A stretch of 38,171 nucleotides of DNA from Bacteroidota bacterium (GTDB taxonomy: Bacteria > Bacteroidota > Bacteroidia > Bacteroidales > FEN-979). The DNA lies in NCBI GenBank assembly GCA_026391835.1, contig JAPLDF010000036.1, forward strand, positions 1 through 38,171, given 5' to 3'. Position 1 is the stretch's first letter. Each line of letters begins with the position of its first letter. Position numbers and translations under genes: made by a program. The notes beneath the pieces were generated by a model. It was not told the DNA's origin, did no database searches, and was given only the letters and a program-made list of their open reading frames with translations. Positions 34,075-38,171 of the stretch are shown piece after piece.

Positions 34075-34406
34075 CCCTTTATCAATTTCCTGTTATTTTA
34101 CCCTGATTCAACTTGCAGGAATTCAATTACAAAGGAATAGTATCGGGATGTCTCGTTTTAATAGATTTGTATAAAGAGTAGCCCCCCAGGGGGAAGGTCG
34201 GGAGTAGGTCATTATAAATCAGGAATTAATAAAAAATTAATAATCTCTTAATCATATATCGCACCTAATATGTGACCAGCAGCCGCAGAAAAGGCAGTCC
34301 TAAGGATAAACCATGGCAGCAAATCCGATGCAGTGGATCCAGGGTTGCGCTGGCAATCCCGGTAATATGCAATATGGGGCATCGTTACCAGGTCAGGCAC
34401 TCGTTT

Positions 34407-35315
34407 TTATTTTTTTATCCTGTCGTTTCTTACAGGGAATTTACCGTCAAAGTAAATTGGTATTCCGTTTCCGCCTTGTATCATTTTACCTGTGTCGGTC
34501 CCCGCAATTGCGTGTATATGCAGATGTGGCTGGGTGGTGCGTCCTGAATTACCTACCCGTGCAATTGGTTGCCCCTTTTTTACGACATCACCGGTTGATA
34601 CCATTATGGAGTTTTTCAACATATGGCCCATTACAATTAAATTATTTTCATATTCCAAAACGATGTAATTACCCCTGGGATTAAGATTATCTGCAACGCC
34701 AATAGGAACATTGTCCTGACCGTCTTTCGTTTTTACTATCTTACCGTCACAGGGACTAAATATCGTGTCACCATAAATGGCATATTTATTTAAGTCGCCA
34801 GGAAGGAACCCGTGCGCGCGCATTCCCCAGGCGTTTAATTTTACTATGTCTAAGGCGTATTGCTGTGATGTCGTATCTGAATGATGATAATTAATCAGTT
34901 CTGAATTTCCTCCCTGGCCGATCAAGCCATCTCTTAGCGGAAAAGCAATATCAATTCCCTTTTCTGCAGTCGAAAACCCACTTATTACTTCAATGCAACC
35001 CCAAAACAACAGAAGCGAGAATAGAAATTGTCCTGCGAATGTTGTCCAGCCCCATATTTTCTTCTTTTCAAATAGCACAAGTCTTTTGAATTGCATCAAT
35101 GCCTTTATTGTCGCAAGGATTAATAAGAACAGGAAAATGTAGCGAAGAAAATATGATAGAAAGTCCCATCGCCCGGTATAGAAGATGAATGTAAAATATA
35201 TCCAGACAGCCAGGAGTTTTAATATGAGGTTGATTTTTGATTTGCTATTTCTGAAGCCCACCCAATAAAGAAATAATACAAAGACAACTATGCTTGCGAT
35301 ATTAAGAGAATTCAT
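34407..35315 (-). CDS. membrane-anchored M23 family metallopeptidase
   Basis: A 302-residue protein. The N-terminal part (about 1-115) has four hydrophobic segments. The C-terminal LytM/M23 domain (about 125-290) shows NYHHSDTTSQQYALDIV (zinc-binding His and Asp), FSPCDGKIV, NLIVMGHML and the HLHIH motif after GNSGRTTQP. Such enzymes cut peptidoglycan cross-bridges, or are regulators or decoys of that activity; the metal residues here look intact. No cell-division partner is nearby. Base composition is AT-rich, like the rest of this block. Confidence 0.85.
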   Translation of the reverse strand: MNSLNIASIVVFVLFLYWVGFRNSKSKINLILKLLAVWIYFTFIFYTGRWDFLSYFLRYIFLFLLILATIKALMQFKRLVLFEKKKIWGWTTFAGQFLFSLLLFWGCIEVISGFSTAEKGIDIAFPLRDGLIGQGGNSELINYHHSDTTSQQYALDIVKLNAWGMRAHGFLPGDLNKYAIYGDTIFSPCDGKIVKTKDGQDNVPIGVADNLNPRGNYIVLEYENNLIVMGHMLKNSIMVSTGDVVKKGQPIARVGNSGRTTQPHLHIHAIAGTDTGKMIQGGNGIPIYFDGKFPVRNDRIKK

Positions 35316-35461
35316 TGCCTTTGTAGTCTTAAGAAGATTAGTGAGGGACCTGTTTTAACTAAAATTGGCTATCAACCCCATTTTTCTATTTCATAAATTG
35401 TGCTTCAATGTTATTAATCATTTAAAAAAGCAATGAGTAAAATTACTGGCATCTGACCCAA

Positions 35462-35872
35462 CTATAAATTGATAAAATCCTGAGCTGTCATAACCGGAAT
35501 TTGAGCCTTTTTATAATCCTTTAAATTTCGGGTTAATAGTACTTCAACATCATTCTCCAATGCACAGTAGTATTGAATTGCATCCTCAAAATCTTTGAAA
35601 TCCGAATTTAATGCGAGATCAATGATTTTTTCATTTATTGGCGCAATATTCACTAAAAGCTTAAATTTTCGAATAATTTGTTTTGCTTCATTCGAGGAAA
35701 GTTGCTTTGAGATTAAATAGTGAATGTTGGCAATTGTTAAGGCAGAGATGAAAATTTGAATTTTTCCGGCATCAGAAAGCGTAAATAACCTGGCAGCCGC
35801 CTGGTAGTGCGGTTCCCGGTTTGCAAGCATATCGTATGTAATATCCGTATCGGCAAAGATTTTGCGTTTCAT
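35462..35872 (-). CDS. PIN-domain toxin (VapC-like ribonuclease)
   Basis: A 136-residue PIN-fold protein. Acidic residues that would bind Mg are Asp8 and Asp10 in FADTDITYDML, Glu96 and Asp97 in DFKDFEDAIQYY, and Asp119 after LLTRNLK. This order fits the PIN_3 type of toxins. Its ATG overlaps the antitoxin stop by 4 bp (ATGA), so translation is coupled. It would cleave RNA and stop growth unless bound by the antitoxin; the target is unknown. Confidence 0.88.
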   Translation of the reverse strand: MKRKIFADTDITYDMLANREPHYQAAARLFTLSDAGKIQIFISALTIANIHYLISKQLSSNEAKQIIRKFKLLVNIAPINEKIIDLALNSDFKDFEDAIQYYCALENDVEVLLTRNLKDYKKAQIPVMTAQDFINL

Positions 35873-36114
35873 AAATACTTTTCGTTAAGATGTTTATGAA
35901 AACTCTCTTTGTGATTGAAGTTTGATGGAACATTGACAACACCACTGATCGACTTAACAAGGGGGGATATTTCCTCCGGTTCGGTTGATTCTGCAGTTAT
36001 CGCAGCCAGGTAATTTTCAATAATCCGGGATAAACTTGTTTCATGATCAGATGCATATTTTTTTGCCTGATCAATTACTGTCTTTTTCAGCTTTAATGTG
36101 AGTTTTGTATCCAT
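35869..36114 (-). CDS. DUF6364-type antitoxin
   Basis: An 81-residue protein. The N-terminal MDTKLTLKLKKTVIDQAKKY-type strand and helices, with ETSLSRIIENYLAA, have the form of a ribbon-helix-helix DNA-binding domain as in DUF6364 antitoxins. The acidic, flexible C-terminal half (TEPEEISPLVKSI ... NEKYL) would wrap the PIN toxin. It is the first gene of the pair and has its own promoter, over which inverted repeats lie, which suggests autoregulation. Confidence 0.82.
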   Translation of the reverse strand: MDTKLTLKLKKTVIDQAKKYASDHETSLSRIIENYLAAITAESTEPEEISPLVKSISGVVNVPSNFNHKESFHKHLNEKYL

Positions 36115-36134
36115 TGCTTTTCATTTTAGACGTA

Positions 36135-36165
36135 CAAAGATACGACATTAATACGTACGTGTCAA
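36135..36165 (-). promoter_or_regulatory. toxin-antitoxin promoter with overlapping palindromes
   Basis: On the minus strand TTGACA (TTG at 36163-36165) is followed after 20 nt by TATCTTTG (36135-36142). The spacer holds the perfect palindrome ACGTACGT (about 36153-36160), and CGTAC at 36131 is inverted with GTACG downstream. These are likely operator half-sites for the ribbon-helix-helix antitoxin. Confidence 0.6.
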
Positions 36166-36213
36166 GAGGGCTTAAAATCTGGGTTTGGCACTAACTGTAC
36201 ACGGGCGATGTTC

Positions 36214-36642
36214 CTATTTGCAATCTGAACCTGGTGGCTCGACACTGAATGTTCGCCATTCTGACCATTCTCCCCATTGCCCATCAACTCTGGCACGTAC
36301 TTTCCACTTCCATCCATTCAAATTTGCTTCCGGGACCCAACCGCCTTCATAAATAGTAACGCTTGTATTTCCTATATTCCTGTAATCAAATGCAGGGTTG
36401 AGGGCATTTTCGTGAATTACATAAAGATGATAATTCGACGCACCGGAACATGCTTTCCATTTGAACGTCCACTCCATATAATCTTTACACCCTGTTGAAT
36501 CATGCCATACACCATTATCCAATGTATCACTAATTGGAAAAATAAGAGTAGGGATACATATTACATCGCTGCTTTTGCCACAACCGTATCCAACCAAAAT
36601 GATACATAGTACTGAAGTAATAAGGCTTTGAATTTTGTTCAT
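36214..36642 (-). CDS. putative lipoprotein with fibronectin-III-like domain
   Basis: A 142-residue protein. The signal peptide MNKIQSLITSVLCIILVGYG is followed by GCGKSSD; Cys22 could be the lipidation site, though the -1 to -3 residues are not a perfect lipobox. The rest (MEWTFKWKACSGASNYHLYVI ... WKWKVRARVDGQWGEWSEWRTF) has the strand pattern of a fibronectin III-type domain. The start follows a 28-codon open stretch of no protein-like character. Function unknown. Confidence 0.7.
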   Translation of the reverse strand: MNKIQSLITSVLCIILVGYGCGKSSDVICIPTLIFPISDTLDNGVWHDSTGCKDYMEWTFKWKACSGASNYHLYVIHENALNPAFDYRNIGNTSVTIYEGGWVPEANLNGWKWKVRARVDGQWGEWSEWRTFSVEPPGSDCK

Positions 36643-36790
36643 ATCCTTGTCTTTTTGAATCAGGCAGACAAACAACCGGGTTATTTTTACCAATACAATA
36701 ATCCTTTCAGGTAAAGATGGTTTCATATCGCACTAAATATATAGATCTGGAAAGAATTTAGTTAAATACTGCTACAAAACATGATGTTAC

Positions 36791-38023
36791 CTAAAACCCT
36801 ATTCCAATCTGAATTCCAATACAAGAGACCTTCCCCAAACTTATCGTAGTGTTTGTTTCCGGGATAACAAACTCTCTCATAATATTTTTTGTCCCAAAAT
36901 CACATCTAACGTCAGCTGTAATGAGCGGGAACTTATGTCCAAAACCTCCAAATTCATAACCACACCCGAATACTACACTTATGAACTGTGGAATAGTAGG
37001 CAGTTCGCCGCTACCTACAAAGCTGCTTTGTGTTCCGGTAATTTCAAATTCTGCATAACGACGCAATGAAACTTTTGCCCCCCCATATGACCGAAATCTG
37101 TTTTTTTTACTTCTGATGCTTGTGAAATTTAAGAGTGCTGTCACATCCTGATATGCAAATGTCGCAGAAATCTGACCAAATTTTTCATGTGTTGCAGTAT
37201 ACTGCAAATCTTCTTTGATAGAAAATTGTGAACGATGATACTGTAGCTCAAATGCAAATCTATTGGTCATGTAGGCTCTAAGAAATGCACCGTAAGGTAC
37301 TGCAAGGAATTTTGTTTTATTGAGAGAACCACATCCAAATTCAACTAAAAGGCCAAAACCGAACCAACGATTTATACTGCCTGTGCCGGCATCAGGTTTA
37401 ATTACCAAAGTGGTATCTTTATCGCAATCTAACTTGAAGTCTCTCGGTATGTTGTTTGTCTTCGGAATGGCAATTTCTTCAATTATTTTCCTATTTCCGT
37501 TTGAGCACTTTGCTTCTATTCTTATATAAGAAACATTATATTTAACTCTATCTAGCATTAATTCAATCGCGTAGTTGCCGGATTTGTCCGTTTTGGCTGT
37601 CAATACAAGGTCAGCAATTTTAACTTCTATATTTGCTCCTGATAATTCCTTGTTGTATTTGTCTGTCACCTTACCTGTAATTAAAAGTTTCTCGTCTTGC
37701 CGTTTGTTTAATTTTACACGTAAAGTATTGCTCTTTTCCTCTGTAGTAACGTTAAAGGCAGCATCTTCGCTACTGTAGCCTTCCTTACTTACAATATAAC
37801 GGATTCTACCAATTGGAACAGAACCATCAAAGTAAGCAATTCCTTCTTTGCCAGTGGTCTTGGAAGCCCATCCCGCCTGTTCAATACGTATTGTGGCATT
37901 TGCAATTGGCGTTACTCCATCGAGCTCAGTTACAAATACGTAAAGTGAAGTATACTTTGTTTGACTTTGCAAATTTGTCAAACAAGAAATGAAAATGTAA
38001 ATAAATGCAAGAAGGTACTTCAT
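36791..38023 (-). CDS. outer-membrane-like protein with two carboxypeptidase-regulatory-like domains
   Basis: A 410-residue protein. A signal peptide (about 1-20) is followed by two Ig-like carboxypeptidase-regulatory-type domains (about 25-107, VFVTELDGVTPIANATIRI; and 113-200, ITGKVTDKYNKELSGANIEV). The remainder (about 218-410) is rich in alternating aromatic strands and ends in phenylalanine (IGIQIGIGF), as outer-membrane beta-barrels do. It is likely a surface-exposed barrel with periplasmic or extracellular Ig-like modules. No TonB box or plug is seen. The upstream 148 bp to the window edge shows no -7 box. Confidence 0.75.
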   Translation of the reverse strand: MKYLLAFIYIFISCLTNLQSQTKYTSLYVFVTELDGVTPIANATIRIEQAGWASKTTGKEGIAYFDGSVPIGRIRYIVSKEGYSSEDAAFNVTTEEKSNTLRVKLNKRQDEKLLITGKVTDKYNKELSGANIEVKIADLVLTAKTDKSGNYAIELMLDRVKYNVSYIRIEAKCSNGNRKIIEEIAIPKTNNIPRDFKLDCDKDTTLVIKPDAGTGSINRWFGFGLLVEFGCGSLNKTKFLAVPYGAFLRAYMTNRFAFELQYHRSQFSIKEDLQYTATHEKFGQISATFAYQDVTALLNFTSIRSKKNRFRSYGGAKVSLRRYAEFEITGTQSSFVGSGELPTIPQFISVVFGCGYEFGGFGHKFPLITADVRCDFGTKNIMREFVIPETNTTISLGKVSCIGIQIGIGF

Positions 38024-38171
38024 TTAAAGAACTGTAACTAATCAGTGGTTAAAAAATAAGGGTTATTAACAGGATTTGGCTGAAATGAACAGGTTGATTT
38101 CTGAAAATAATTTGATTTTTTGAAATCCAACACATACTAACATTTATTATTTTAAAAGTTGATAAACAACC

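Larger units (their letters stand above)
33607..34406. other. 800-bp spacer: attC-like site, palindrome cluster, AT-rich DNA
   Basis: From left to right it holds the attC-like element (33631-33778), about 150 bp of plain sequence, the triloop palindrome cluster (33932-34074), and then AT-rich DNA with a 7-bp bulged hairpin near 34352-34371. Open frames here follow the palindromes and show no protein-like features. No gene is supported. Confidence 0.55.

Noticed and set aside
33867-34085. 72-codon minus-strand frame
   Set aside because: It is coded by the palindrome cluster and shows no protein-like pattern.
34162-34169. TAGATTTG as a plus-strand promoter
   Set aside because: No plus-strand gene follows and no -33 element is present. 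It is probably a chance match in AT-rich DNA.
34313-34684. 123-codon plus-strand frame
   Set aside because: It overlaps the M23 peptidase C-terminus, where the HLHIH active-site motif is read from the minus strand.

Overview
The window looks like a chromosomal fragment of a Bacteroidota (Bacteroidetes) bacterium. Many intergenic regions carry the phylum-specific -7 promoter box TAnnTTTG, in several cases with TTG about 19-20 nt upstream. Recognisable Shine-Dalgarno sequences are rare, one secreted protein ends in a type A T9SS sorting domain, and the spacers are full of AT-rich tandem repeats. Most of the window (about 0.2-32.9 kb) is moderately GC-rich and full of housekeeping or catabolic genes. 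The last 5 kb is visibly AT-rich, with every gene on the minus strand, and reads like an accessory block.

Layout. 0-1.5 kb: 21-bp tandem repeat, tRNA-Ala(CGC), membrane-anchored dihaem cytochrome c. 1.7-6.7 kb: a 1689-residue protein made of two UvrA2-like proteins fused head to tail, with intergenic-type repeats inserted in frame. 6.7-6.9 kb: a gene-free minus-strand promoter/terminator pair that may bound a small RNA or micropeptide. 7-8.1 kb: Old Yellow Enzyme-type reductase, divergent from the next operon. 8.1-16.2 kb: a phenylalanine/tyrosine degradation operon (CoA transferase A and B, homogentisate dioxygenase, 4-hydroxyphenylpyruvate dioxygenase, fumarylacetoacetase, a flavin-reductase-like protein, a long phenylalanine hydroxylase). 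Together these would convert Phe to Tyr and, after a transaminase not encoded here, 4-hydroxyphenylpyruvate to fumarate and acetoacetyl-CoA. No maleylacetoacetate isomerase is present. The larger gaps between these genes carry several different short repeat families.

16.2-18.6 kb: minus-strand membrane genes (DedA, small hypothetical protein, UPF0316, Gdx/SugE, small membrane protein). 18.7-20.1 kb: alkaline phosphatase. 20.1-24.5 kb: a minus-strand operon of 5'-nucleotidase, GlcG/HbpS-type protein and hybrid histidine kinase with HPt. 24.6 kb: a 33-codon micro-ORF. 25.1-29.5 kb: ArfB ribosome-rescue factor, a T9SS repeat protein, AraC-type regulator, YceI and a DODA-type dioxygenase. 29.5-32.9 kb: two ABC-F ATPases, one (YbiT-like) with one composite ATP site eroded.

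32.9-38.2 kb: a lipocalin-like secreted protein flanked by direct repeats with integron attC-like core sites, an intergenic cluster of triloop palindromes, a membrane M23 peptidase, an antitoxin/PIN-toxin pair with its own promoter, a lipoprotein and a beta-barrel-like protein. The most unusual items are the tandem UvrA with its repeat insertions, the orphan transcript at 6.7-6.9 kb, the haem-protein/kinase operon and the cassette-like element at 33.1-33.8 kb.
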